Positions 16,905 to 25,589 of a DNA stretch of 64,000 bases are shown one piece after another. The position numbers were made by a program, and so were the translations under genes. Below the pieces are notes generated by a model that saw nothing but the letters and a program-made list of their open reading frames with translations, ran no database searches and had not been told where the DNA came from. The stretch spans positions 372,001 through 436,000 of the forward strand of contig JBDVBY010000001.1 of NCBI GenBank assembly GCA_039942715.1, given 5' to 3'. The stretch's first letter is position 1. Every line of letters starts with the position of its first letter. This stretch comes from JABDJX01 sp039942715. GTDB taxonomy: Bacteria; Pseudomonadota; Alphaproteobacteria; Rhodobacterales; Rhodobacteraceae.

Positions 16905-18302
16905 TCATTTTAAGGCCTCCAATTTATCTTGATCAAACTCAGGGGCCAGTTCCCACGTTGCTCCATCTGAAGTGTCTTTAACAATCACGCCAGCATCCAC
17001 AAATCCATCTCTGATGGCATCAGCGCGCGCATAGTCCTTACTAACGCGGGCCATATCGCGTTCTGCTAACAAAACCTCGATCCACGACTTTACCACCTCT
17101 GATGCATCCAGATCATTGGCCCACTCAGGCATTCGATCCTCGAAAAGCCCTAGAATTCTAAGAGTACCGCGAAGGCCATCAACATCCTCAGCGGCGGCGA
17201 GCTTATGCGCCTCTGCTAGTGCACCATGCGTGTTCAAGTCTTCGCTAAGTGCTTTCACGGCATCTGCATTCGGTTCTGCGTTCTCAGCACCTTGCACGGC
17301 GATCTTATACCACTTTCTCAGCGTGGCTTCAGCCTCGCGCGCCTTCTCAGCCGTCCAATCCATCGGCTTCCTGTAATGCGTGCTCAAAAACACAAACCGG
17401 ATCACCTCACCCGGCACACCCTGATCCAACAAATCCCGCACGGTGAAAAAGTTGCCCAACGACTTGGACATCTTCTTCCCTTCAACCTGCAACATCTCAT
17501 TGTGCATCCAGACATTGGCAAAGCCGTGACCCATGCATTTCGACTGCGCGATCTCGTTCTCATGGTGCGGGAACGTCAGATCATTGCCGCCCCCATGAAT
17601 ATCAAAAGTCTCGCCCAACAGTTCATACGCCATCGCAGAACATTCAATGTGCCAGCCCGGACGCCCACGCCCCCATGGGCTGTCCCAGCCCGGCGTCTCG
17701 GCATCCGACGGCTTCCACAAAACGAAATCCATCGGGTCTTCTTTGTAGGGTGCGACCTCAACCCGCGCGCCCGCGATCATGTCATCGACCGAGCGGCCCG
17801 ACAAAGCGCCGTACTCTTTGTAGGAGCGTACACGGAACAACACATGCCCTTCGGCCTCATACGCATGGCCCTTTTCGATAAGCGCCTGCGTCATCGCCAC
17901 CATCGGCGCAATCCATTCGGTTGCGCGCGGCATTTTGGTTGGCGCAAGCGCCCCAACGGCGGCCATATCTTCCAAATACCACTCAATCGTTTCGTCTGAA
18001 CGCGCGCGGATCAGCTCTTCCAAACTGCCCTCGGCCCCCGCTTCTTGGCGCGCCAAAGCCGTTGCGTTGATCTTGTCATCCACATCCGTGAAATTGCGCA
18101 CATAGGTGACGTGATCCGCCCCATAGACATGCCGCAACAGGCGAAACAGCGTGTCAAACACGATCACAGGACGCGCATTGCCGATATGCGCGCGATCATA
18201 AACCGTCGGCCCACAGACATACATCCGCACGTCGCGCGCATCGATCGGTTCAAACGGCTCTTTGGCGCGTTTGGCGGTGTTATAAAGCGTGATCTCAGTC
18301 AT
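16905..18302 (-). CDS. cysS: Cysteinyl-tRNA synthetase
   Basis: Charges tRNA-Cys. The 465-aa class I synthetase has zinc ligand C30 in MYVCGPTVYD, the HIGN motif at 39-42, further zinc residues in GWHIECSAMA and HHENE, and the KMSKS loop (KKMSKSLGNF). Its length is usual. It is the promoter-proximal gene of the minus-strand block ending at 13732 and is divergent from the ICL-like gene. Confidence 0.97.
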   Translation of the reverse strand: MTEITLYNTAKRAKEPFEPIDARDVRMYVCGPTVYDRAHIGNARPVIVFDTLFRLLRHVYGADHVTYVRNFTDVDDKINATALARQEAGAEGSLEELIRARSDETIEWYLEDMAAVGALAPTKMPRATEWIAPMVAMTQALIEKGHAYEAEGHVLFRVRSYKEYGALSGRSVDDMIAGARVEVAPYKEDPMDFVLWKPSDAETPGWDSPWGRGRPGWHIECSAMAYELLGETFDIHGGGNDLTFPHHENEIAQSKCMGHGFANVWMHNEMLQVEGKKMSKSLGNFFTVRDLLDQGVPGEVIRFVFLSTHYRKPMDWTAEKAREAEATLRKWYKIAVQGAENAEPNADAVKALSEDLNTHGALAEAHKLAAAEDVDGLRGTLRILGLFEDRMPEWANDLDASEVVKSWIEVLLAERDMARVSKDYARADAIRDGFVDAGVIVKDTSDGATWELAPEFDQDKLEALK

Positions 18303-18510
18303 CAGCCAAGTCCTTTAGCGGCGCAAACGGGCTCCCCGCGCAGGCTCTACAGTGGTTTTTCATGAGATAAAAGGAACCGAGCCGCGCGACGAGATGTCAG
18401 CGGATAATGCAGCAAATAATGCAGACGATACGGTTCATAGAGGCACTTTACACTTAAGCGCTCAAATCCGACAAGAGATAAGTGACCCAAGCCAAAAAGG
18501 TGGTGCCAAA

Positions 18511-19305
18511 ATGAGCTTTCGCGATCTTCATGCCCCCGGAAACCCTTTCATCCTCGCCAACGCGTGGGATGCAGGTTCGGCCAAAATGCTTGCAGGCCTT
18601 GGCGCGCAAGCCATCGGCACCTCATCCGCCGCGCATGCCTTTACGCTGGGCTTGCCCGATGGCGGTCATGTCAGCCGGGACCTCGCACTTGCCCATGCTC
18701 AAGACCTGATGGCCGCCGTCACCGTCCCCGTATCAGGCGATTTTGAAAATGGCTTTGGCCACGACCCAGAAGATTGCGCTGAAACCGTGCGCCTCTCGGC
18801 CGAAATAGGCCTTGCAGGTATTTCCATCGAAGACGCCGCCTTGCCCGAAGATCGCGCCTACCCCTTTGACGAAGCGGTTGAGCGCATCAAAGCCGCTGCC
18901 GCTGCCGCCCGTGCGCTTTCAAGCGACTTTGTTCTGGTGGCCCGCGCCGATGGCATCATGAACGGCCACTACGATATTGACGAAGCCTTGCGCCGCGTCG
19001 TCGCATTTGACGCAGCTGGTGCTGATTGCCTTTATGTCCCTCTGCCCAAAACCCTCGACGATCTGGCCCGCGTGATCAAAGCCACGCAAAAACCCATCAA
19101 CGTGCTTGCCGCAGGGCCGTACACGCAACACACACTCTCCACTTTCGCCAAAATGGGCGCCGCACGCATATCGCTCGGCTCAGCCTTGGCCCGCGTCACC
19201 CACAAAGCCATCAGCGATGCCGCAAATGCCATGTTTAAGGACGGCTCATTCGCAACGCTTACCAACGCAGCCCCCGGCGCAGAAATCGACGCGCTTCTCT
19301 CCTAG
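18511..19305 (+). CDS. Isocitrate lyase / phosphoenolpyruvate mutase superfamily enzyme
   Basis: A 264-aa TIM-barrel enzyme. The segment SGDFENGFGHDPEDC carries the metal-binding acid of the superfamily, and the ISIEDAAL and ARADGIMNG strands are typical. The KKCGH catalytic motif of true isocitrate lyase is absent, so it belongs to the small-enzyme branch (oxaloacetate decarboxylase, carboxy-PEP mutase or unassigned). ATG 18511 is chosen because AAAAAGGTGG precedes it; a longer open frame back to 18352 has no conserved residues. Confidence 0.82.
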   Translation: MSFRDLHAPGNPFILANAWDAGSAKMLAGLGAQAIGTSSAAHAFTLGLPDGGHVSRDLALAHAQDLMAAVTVPVSGDFENGFGHDPEDCAETVRLSAEIGLAGISIEDAALPEDRAYPFDEAVERIKAAAAAARALSSDFVLVARADGIMNGHYDIDEALRRVVAFDAAGADCLYVPLPKTLDDLARVIKATQKPINVLAAGPYTQHTLSTFAKMGAARISLGSALARVTHKAISDAANAMFKDGSFATLTNAAPGAEIDALLS

Positions 19306-19530
19306 TTTCATTGGTCTTAAATTTTGCTGGAGGTCTGGGCGTTTATGTATTGCTGTGCGACGCGCTGCCGGCTTCGCGGATCAGCGCACCCGCTTAAGTG
19401 TAACCTCAGCCTCGCGGCACGTGAAACGCGGCGCAATCACCCTATATCAAGACAAAGCGTACATTTGCCTCTGGCTATTGCTGCAGCGCCGCGTTAGGCC
19501 CGCGCAAACACGAAATAAAGGCTCTTTTCA

Positions 19531-21348
19531 ATGGATCTGCGCAACATCGCGATTATCGCTCACGTTGACCACGGCAAAACCACTCTTGTGGACGAAATGC
19601 TCAAACAATCGGGTATTTTCCGCAAAGGCGAGGTCGTGAATGAACGCGCGATGGACAGCAACGACATCGAACGCGAGCGCGGTATCACGATTCTCGCCAA
19701 GGCGACCTCGGTCGAGTGGAAAGGCACGCGCATCAATATCGTGGATACCCCCGGTCACGCTGACTTTGGTGGCGAGGTTGAGCGGATTCTGTCGATGGTC
19801 GATGGCGTTGTGCTTCTGGTCGATGCTGCTGAAGGACCAATGCCGCAGACAAAATTCGTCACCTCAAAGGCGCTTGCACTTGGTTTGCGCCCGATTGTTG
19901 TGCTCAACAAAGTCGACAAGCCGGATGCAGAGTCCGATCGTGCGCTGGACGAGTGCTTTGATCTCTTTGTCGCCCTTGAAGCCGACGACGATCAGCTTGA
20001 TTTCCCGCACATGTACGCTTCTGGCCGCTCTGGCTGGGCGGACCCAAGCCTTGATGGTCCGCGCAAAGATCTCTCGGCCCTGTTCGAATTGATCGTGAAC
20101 CACGTGCCTTCACCAAAACAGCAAGCGCACGTTGATGATGATTTCCGCATGTTGGCGACAACTTTGGGCGCTGATCCCTATTTGGGTCGCGTTCTGACGG
20201 GTCGCGTCGAAAGCGGCAAACTCTCAGCAGGCGCGACTGTGCAGGCGCTATCGCGCATCGGCGAAAAAGTCGAACAGTTCCGCGTTTCTAAGATCCTCGC
20301 CTTCCGCGGCCTTTCACAGCAGCCAATTGAAACAGCCGAAGCCGGCGACATCGTCACGCTCGCAGGTATGAGCAAAGCCACCGTGTCCGACACCATTGGT
20401 GCCTTGGCCGTAGAAGAGCCCCTGCCCGCGCAACCGATTGATCCGCCGACTATTTCCGTAACGTTTGGGATCAACGATAGCCCGCTGGCCGGGCGCGATG
20501 GTAAAAAGGTGCAAAGCCGCGTCATTCGCGACCGTCTTATGCGCGAAGCTGAGCAGAACGTGGCGATCAAAGTCACCGACACACCCGGTGGTGAAGCCTT
20601 TGAAGTGGCCGGGCGCGGTGAACTTCAGATGGGTGTTTTGATCGAGAACATGCGCCGCGAAGGGTTCGAGCTTTCCGTCTCGCGTCCCCGCGTTATTTTC
20701 CGTGAAGTTGACGGCGTACGCCACGAGCCCGTCGAAGAAGTCACTATTGATGTAGATGACGAATACACGGGCGCCGTTATTGAAAAGCTGACCGGACCGC
20801 GGCGCGGCGAAATGACCGAAATGCGCCCCGCTGGTGCCGGCAAAACGCGCATCATCGCCCAAGTCCCCTCGCGCGGCCTCATTGGCTATCACGGCGAGTT
20901 TCTGACCGACACACGCGGCTCGGGCGTGCTTAACCGCGTATTCCACAGCTGGGTACCGCATAAGGGGCCAATCCCCGGGCGGCGCGCTGGCGTGCTGATT
21001 TCAATGGAAGCCGGTGTTTCCGTTGCTTACGCGCTGTTCAATCTCGAAGATCGCGGCAAGATGTTCATTGGCGCCCAAGAGCAAATCTATCAGGGCATGA
21101 TCATTGGCGAGCACAGTCGGGAAAACGATCTGGAAGTGAACCCGCTTAAGGGCAAAAAACTAACCAACGTGCGTGCCTCTGGAACGGACGAAGCGGTACG
21201 CCTGACGACTCCAATCACGCTCTCTTTGGAAGAATCCATCGCTTATATCGATGACGACGAGCTTGTTGAGGTGACCCCAAACGCGATCCGCCTGCGCAAA
21301 CGTCACCTTGATCCACATGAACGCAAACGCGCGGCACGAAGCGCCTAG
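19531..21348 (+). CDS. typA: Translational GTPase TypA/BipA
   Basis: A ribosome-associated GTPase of 605 aa, involved in 50S assembly and stress growth. The G motifs are AHVDHGKTTLVD (G1), RERGITI (G2), DTPGHADF (G3) and NKVDKPDA (G4). EF-G-like domains III and V and the BipA-specific C-terminal domain follow. It has a plain monocistronic setting. The next intrinsic terminator on this strand is 250 bp past the stop, at 21597. Confidence 0.97.
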   Translation: MDLRNIAIIAHVDHGKTTLVDEMLKQSGIFRKGEVVNERAMDSNDIERERGITILAKATSVEWKGTRINIVDTPGHADFGGEVERILSMVDGVVLLVDAAEGPMPQTKFVTSKALALGLRPIVVLNKVDKPDAESDRALDECFDLFVALEADDDQLDFPHMYASGRSGWADPSLDGPRKDLSALFELIVNHVPSPKQQAHVDDDFRMLATTLGADPYLGRVLTGRVESGKLSAGATVQALSRIGEKVEQFRVSKILAFRGLSQQPIETAEAGDIVTLAGMSKATVSDTIGALAVEEPLPAQPIDPPTISVTFGINDSPLAGRDGKKVQSRVIRDRLMREAEQNVAIKVTDTPGGEAFEVAGRGELQMGVLIENMRREGFELSVSRPRVIFREVDGVRHEPVEEVTIDVDDEYTGAVIEKLTGPRRGEMTEMRPAGAGKTRIIAQVPSRGLIGYHGEFLTDTRGSGVLNRVFHSWVPHKGPIPGRRAGVLISMEAGVSVAYALFNLEDRGKMFIGAQEQIYQGMIIGEHSRENDLEVNPLKGKKLTNVRASGTDEAVRLTTPITLSLEESIAYIDDDELVEVTPNAIRLRKRHLDPHERKRAARSA

Positions 21349-21648
21349 GGCCATCTGGACCTATCTAAATAGACAGGTTCCCCTAACGTAAATTTTGGGC
21401 CATTCGATAAATAGTCCAGCAAAACAGGGGCATTTTTCCCTTGGACAAGTCTTATGGCCCGAATTGTTCTCGGTGCGAATAAGACGCGGGAGACCGTCAG
21501 CGGCGTGACGTCAATGTACGGAATTGTCGTTTTGAACGAGTAGTATGCAGGCCACCTTCATCCCGAAAGGCATGCATGACATGTGAGATTTTTTGAGGCG
21601 GTGCTGTGGGTCGACAGCACCGCCCTTTTTTATCTCACGGCGGGGGCG
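21349..21648. other. 300-bp gap between typA and tsf, with one terminator and a possible tiny ORF
   Basis: No convincing gene is present. A 29-codon plus-strand ORF (21454-21543, starting MARIVLGANK) is preceded by GGAC, and a strong intrinsic terminator follows at 21597. Together they could be a small transcript, or the end of a long typA 3' untranslated region. The composition is less GC-rich than the flanking genes. Confidence 0.4.
21597..21631 (+). terminator. Intrinsic terminator, plus strand
   Basis: A perfect 11-bp stem, GGCGGTGCTGT (21597-21607) with ACAGCACCGCC (21614-21624), loop GGGTCG, then C and six T. On the minus strand the stem is followed by A-rich sequence, so it serves plus-strand transcripts only, not tsf. 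Confidence 0.88.
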
Positions 21649-22527
21649 TTAGCCACCCGCAGCAGTTTTTGCAACTTCCGCTGCAAAGTCTTCTTCTTTC
21701 TTTTCAATGCCTTCGCCCACTTCAAGACGGACAAAGCCAGTAATCGTGACGCCCGCTTCTTCAGCAGCAGCAGCCACTGTCAAATCTGGGTTCACAACGA
21801 AAGCCTGATTAAGAAGCGTGGATTCAGCGACGAATTTCTTCATCCGACCGATGATCATCTTTTCGACCACCTGCTCTGGCTTGCCGCTTTCGCGCGCGAT
21901 GTCCATCTGAATGCTCTTCTCTTTTGCCACAACGTCGGCATCAAGGTCGCTTTCTGAAAGCGCTGCAGGGTTGGCCGCTGCAACGTGCATTGCAACTTGC
22001 TTGGCAAACCCATCGTTACCACCAGTATACGCGATCAGAACACCGATTTTGCCCATGTCGTCAGCCACAGCGTTGTGGACATAGGACACGACATTATCGC
22101 CAGTGATCTTGGCCATACGACGGATCGACATGTTTTCGCCGATCTTGGCGATCGCATCTGTCAGCACTTCAGAGGCGGCTTTGCCACCCACATCAGCGCT
22201 TTTCAAAGCTTCCACGTCGTCGACCAAAAGGGCTGTTTGCGCAAAGCTACCAACCATCGCCTGGAATTCGGCGTTCTTACCGACAAAGTCAGTTTCCGAG
22301 TTCACTTCGACGGCCACACCAACGCCCGCATCGGTTTTAACCGCCACAAGACCTTCAGCCGCTGTACGGCCAGATTTCTTGTCTGCTGTCGCCAAACCTT
22401 TGGTGCGCAGCCAATCTTGCGCTGCTTCCATGTCGCCGTCTGTTTCAACCAACGCCTTCTTGGCGTCCATCATACCCGCGCCCGATTTCTCGCGGAGCTC
22501 TTTCACAAGTGCTGCCGTGATAGCCAT
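21649..22527 (-). CDS. tsf: Elongation factor Ts
   Basis: Nucleotide exchange factor for EF-Tu, 292 aa. The N-terminal UBA-like region is AALVKELREKSGAGMMDAKKAL, and the core shows NSETDFVGKN, the invariant EF-Tu contact. It lies 89 bp downstream of rpsB in the usual rpsB-tsf operon and has an AAGGAGAG ribosome-binding site. Confidence 0.97.
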   Translation of the reverse strand: MAITAALVKELREKSGAGMMDAKKALVETDGDMEAAQDWLRTKGLATADKKSGRTAAEGLVAVKTDAGVGVAVEVNSETDFVGKNAEFQAMVGSFAQTALLVDDVEALKSADVGGKAASEVLTDAIAKIGENMSIRRMAKITGDNVVSYVHNAVADDMGKIGVLIAYTGGNDGFAKQVAMHVAAANPAALSESDLDADVVAKEKSIQMDIARESGKPEQVVEKMIIGRMKKFVAESTLLNQAFVVNPDLTVAAAAEEAGVTITGFVRLEVGEGIEKKEEDFAAEVAKTAAGG

Positions 22528-22616
22528 ATCGGCTCTCCTTCATATCTCTTTGGTGTCGCGGACGCAGATAAAGGCTCTGCGTCCGAATTCAATGTCTGCG
22601 CAAAAAAGGCCCAAGC

Positions 22617-23459
22617 TTACTTGGCTTTTGCATCCTCAGCAGGTGCTTCAGTGGCAGGTTCTGCCGCCGCTTCTTCTGCAACAGCCTCAGCAGGTGCTTC
22701 AGCAGCCGGTGCGTCAACAACCTCTTCCACTGCTTCTTCCATCGCACCTACGTCGATACCAGCCGCACCCATCTGAGCGCTCATACCGTCAAGCGCTGCG
22801 CGCGATGCAAGATCGCAGTATAGCGCAATCGCTCGTGCCGCATCGTCGTTGCCCGGAATGATGTAGTCCACACCATCAGGTGAGCAGTTGGTATCGACAA
22901 TTGCCACAACCGGAATACCCAGCTTTTTGGCTTCAGCAATGGCAAGGTCTTCTTTGTTCACGTCGATGACGAAAATCAAGTCAGGTACACCGCCCATTTC
23001 GCGAATACCGCCCAAGGAGGCCTGCAGTTTTGACTGCTCGCGTTCCATTCCAAGACGTTCTTTCTTGGTCAGACCTTCCGCACCTTCGGCCATCTTTTCG
23101 TCAATCGCCTTCAGACGGTTGATCGACTGTGACACGGTTTTCCAGTTGGTCAGCGTGCCACCAAGCCAGCGGTGGTTCATGTAATACTGTGCGCAACGCT
23201 CAGCGGCATCAGCGATCGGCTTTTGTGCCTGACGCTTTGTGCCAACGAACAGAATGCGACCGTTCTTTGCGACGGTCTCACGGATCACGTTCAGCGCTGC
23301 GTCCAACATAGGAACAGTCTGTGTGAGATCCATAATGTGGATGCCGTTGCGATCACCGTAGATGAACTCGCCCATACGGGGGTTCCATCGTTGCGTTTGG
23401 TGACCAAAGTGAACGCCAGCTTCAAGCAGCTGACGCATAGAAAACTCAGGGAGCGCCAT
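22617..23459 (-). CDS. rpsB: 30S ribosomal protein S2
   Basis: A small-subunit protein of 280 aa. The start MALPEFSMRQLLEAGVHFGHQ and the RWLGGTLTNWKT and ENKKEDLAIAEA-like regions are typical. ATG 23459 is preferred over ATG 23465 because AAAAGGA is spaced 8 bases from the former and only 2 from the latter. The C-terminus carries an Ala/Glu/Pro-rich tail of about 45 residues, common in alphaproteobacteria. The leader upstream is structured (see 23489-23563). Confidence 0.97.
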   Translation of the reverse strand: MALPEFSMRQLLEAGVHFGHQTQRWNPRMGEFIYGDRNGIHIMDLTQTVPMLDAALNVIRETVAKNGRILFVGTKRQAQKPIADAAERCAQYYMNHRWLGGTLTNWKTVSQSINRLKAIDEKMAEGAEGLTKKERLGMEREQSKLQASLGGIREMGGVPDLIFVIDVNKEDLAIAEAKKLGIPVVAIVDTNCSPDGVDYIIPGNDDAARAIALYCDLASRAALDGMSAQMGAAGIDVGAMEEAVEEVVDAPAAEAPAEAVAEEAAAEPATEAPAEDAKAK

Positions 23460-23792
23460 GTCCATATTCCTTTTCCGGTTTGCGCCTCGGCAGAGCCATC
23501 AAGGGATTTCTCCCAACCGGCGGATACAACAAGGATTTCTCCCCCATCGACCCAAGCTCTGCCTGTGAAGTAGTGTGCGGTTAAGGGGATGTGGGCCCGA
23601 TTGCAAGAGGAATTTGCATGCAGTGCTTTCGGGAACCGACCAGACGAGGCTTTGCCAAGGAACGTTGCCCGAAAGCAGTGCACAAAGAGCTCAATAATCT
23701 ACATCTGCTTGCAATGGCGTTTCGCTCCAGTGTACCGCTGAAAGACACAGGATAACATGTGACGACTTCAGGCATGAAACAAAGGGCAGACA
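23460..23792. other. Divergent spacer between rpsB and the methyltransferase fusion gene
   Basis: The 333 bp hold the rpsB leader (23489-23563) and, by position, the promoters for both directions. I see no further gene: the short minus-strand frames covering 23581-23793 lack start signals and a protein-like pattern. Confidence 0.5.
23489..23563 (-). promoter_or_regulatory. Structured 5' leader of rpsB, candidate autoregulatory element
   Basis: In the rpsB transcript the sequence GGCAGAGC (complement of 23556-23563) can pair perfectly with GCTCTGCC (complement of 23489-23496), closing a loop of about 59 nt. Inside it, the 11-mer GGATTTCTCCC occurs twice (plus strand 23504-23514 and 23533-23543). 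The whole lies 30 to 104 nt before the start codon. S2 represses its own operon through the leader in E. coli. A similar role here is inference. Confidence 0.45.
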
Positions 23793-25559
23793 TTGGACTG
23801 GTTCGAAAAAGACTTTCGCTATGACAAAGACAAAAATGTCTGGTCTTTGAAAGCAGAGGCAGGCGCTTTCACCTATTCAGATGGCGACGACAACGAAAAC
23901 TATCTGTTGTCGGTCATGCGCAAAGCGCAGAGTTGCGCAGTCATGTCAGAGGATATGACGCGGGGCATGAAAAATTGGCCTTCGACCTATCACTTGCATC
24001 ATCAGCGATGTAATTTGTTCCGACCCATTGAAGAGGCTATTCGCGGCCCGGTTCTTGAGATTGGCGCAGGATGTGGGGTTTTGACGCGGTTTCTAGGTGA
24101 ACAAGGCGAAACAGTCGTTGCTCTAGAGGGCAGCCCCCGTCGTGCGGCGATTGTCGGCGAACGTTGCAGGGATTTGCCACAGGTTTCAGTGCTTAACGCT
24201 AATTTCCAAGACTTTCGCCCGGGTGAAAAATTCAAAACCATCACTCTGATCGGCGTTCTTGAATATGCGCGCGTCTATTTTGATGACGGAAGCGGCGACG
24301 ACCCTATTGACCAGCTGCTACGTCAGGTTTCCGAAATGTTGACACCTGACGGCGTGCTGATCATTGCCATCGAGAACCAACTGGGACTTAAATATTTTGC
24401 TGGGTTTCCTGAAGACCATCTGAGCATTCCGATGAGTGGTATCGAAGAACACTACACCGACGACTCTGTTGTTACTTTCGGACGCCAGGAGCTTGGCCAG
24501 AGGCTGGCGAATGCAGGCCTAAGCGAGCAGCGGTTCGCCTTTCCATTCCCCGACTACAAGTTCCCCGAAGCAGTTTTGTCAGAACAGGCTTTGAGCGGGG
24601 CTCATGCAGAAAGTTATGCAGAACTGATTACAGGATGCCTAGTCTCTGATCGTCAACGGCCCAGCCGCCCAAGTTTTCGAATGTCCAAGGTCATCAAACC
24701 TGTTGTGCGCAACGGCATAGGGCCGGATCTGGCGAATTCCTTCTTGGTGTTGTGCTCGAAATCACCGGGCGCGCTAAAACAAACGCTAGAAAGCGGGGCA
24801 GTCTATTTTGGCAATGGCGACCGCAAGAAACCTTACTTGAAGGCGGTTGCATTCAATGAAAGCGATGACCGGCTCCATGTGACGCGCCGCGCCTTAACAG
24901 ACATCCCCGCTCCAGAAGATGCTAGCTTTACCCAAGTGCTTGAAGACGAGGTTTTCATCAAAGGCACCCATTGGGGCAGCAATCTTCAGGATGTGATGAT
25001 TTCAAGACACTGGACGCTTGATGACGTTGAAACATGGGCCCGTGTTTGGTTTGACGCCCTAAAAGAAAAAGCGGACCTCTCGGAGACAGAACATCTGAAG
25101 GCCGATGTTCAAATCGATGGGTCGCTGCTGGATGCCATTCCAAAAAACTTTATCGTCGATCCGGCCGGCGTCGGGCACTTTTTTGATCTCGAGTGGCAAT
25201 CCAAGGCGTCTTTCGATCTGGGGTACATTTTGGTGCGCGGCCTAGCCGACGCTTTGGCAAGCGTTGAATCGGCGAACAGCTCACGAAACTCAGCCGATTT
25301 GGCGAGCCTCGTTTTCGCTGTCTGTGAGCGACTTGGCGTTGCAATGACGCGCGCAGATGTGATGACTTACCTCGGCAAAGAGGAAGCGTTCCAAAAAGAA
25401 GTTTCGAACACACCGGGAGCGAGCACCAAGCTGCGCATGGTACGGGACCATATCTCGCATCGGGATGTGAACAGGCTCGATAAGGTTCTCAGAAGCGCAA
25501 AGCGTGGCGCTTACATGATCCGCCACCCGCTTTTAACTCTGTCCAATTTCCGATCATAA
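23793..25559 (+). CDS. Methyltransferase fused to a kinase-like domain (WbdD-like layout)
   Basis: A 588-aa protein. Residues 85-200 form a class I SAM methyltransferase: motif I LEIGAGCGVLTRF at 88-100, acidic motif II VALEGS, and LIGVLEYA at motif IV. The C-terminal half ends in a kinase-like pattern: LDAIPKNFIVD (D447, N452) followed by FFDLEWQ (D465), which resembles the catalytic and metal-binding loops of aminoglycoside/choline-kinase folds. A methyltransferase-kinase pair on one chain is known in WbdD, which caps O-antigen chains. The start is TTG at 23793: an in-frame stop lies 18 bp upstream, and AAAGGG is well spaced. It is not inside a polysaccharide cluster. The kinase call is by eye and tentative. 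Confidence 0.65.
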   Translation: MDWFEKDFRYDKDKNVWSLKAEAGAFTYSDGDDNENYLLSVMRKAQSCAVMSEDMTRGMKNWPSTYHLHHQRCNLFRPIEEAIRGPVLEIGAGCGVLTRFLGEQGETVVALEGSPRRAAIVGERCRDLPQVSVLNANFQDFRPGEKFKTITLIGVLEYARVYFDDGSGDDPIDQLLRQVSEMLTPDGVLIIAIENQLGLKYFAGFPEDHLSIPMSGIEEHYTDDSVVTFGRQELGQRLANAGLSEQRFAFPFPDYKFPEAVLSEQALSGAHAESYAELITGCLVSDRQRPSRPSFRMSKVIKPVVRNGIGPDLANSFLVLCSKSPGALKQTLESGAVYFGNGDRKKPYLKAVAFNESDDRLHVTRRALTDIPAPEDASFTQVLEDEVFIKGTHWGSNLQDVMISRHWTLDDVETWARVWFDALKEKADLSETEHLKADVQIDGSLLDAIPKNFIVDPAGVGHFFDLEWQSKASFDLGYILVRGLADALASVESANSSRNSADLASLVFAVCERLGVAMTRADVMTYLGKEEAFQKEVSNTPGASTKLRMVRDHISHRDVNRLDKVLRSAKRGAYMIRHPLLTLSNFRS

Positions 25560-25589
25560 ATCGGGAATAAACCAAACACTCCGTTCGAC

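Noticed and set aside
21597..21631. Terminator for tsf on the minus strand
   Set aside because: On the minus strand the stem is followed by A-rich sequence, not U-rich, so it cannot be an intrinsic terminator in that direction.
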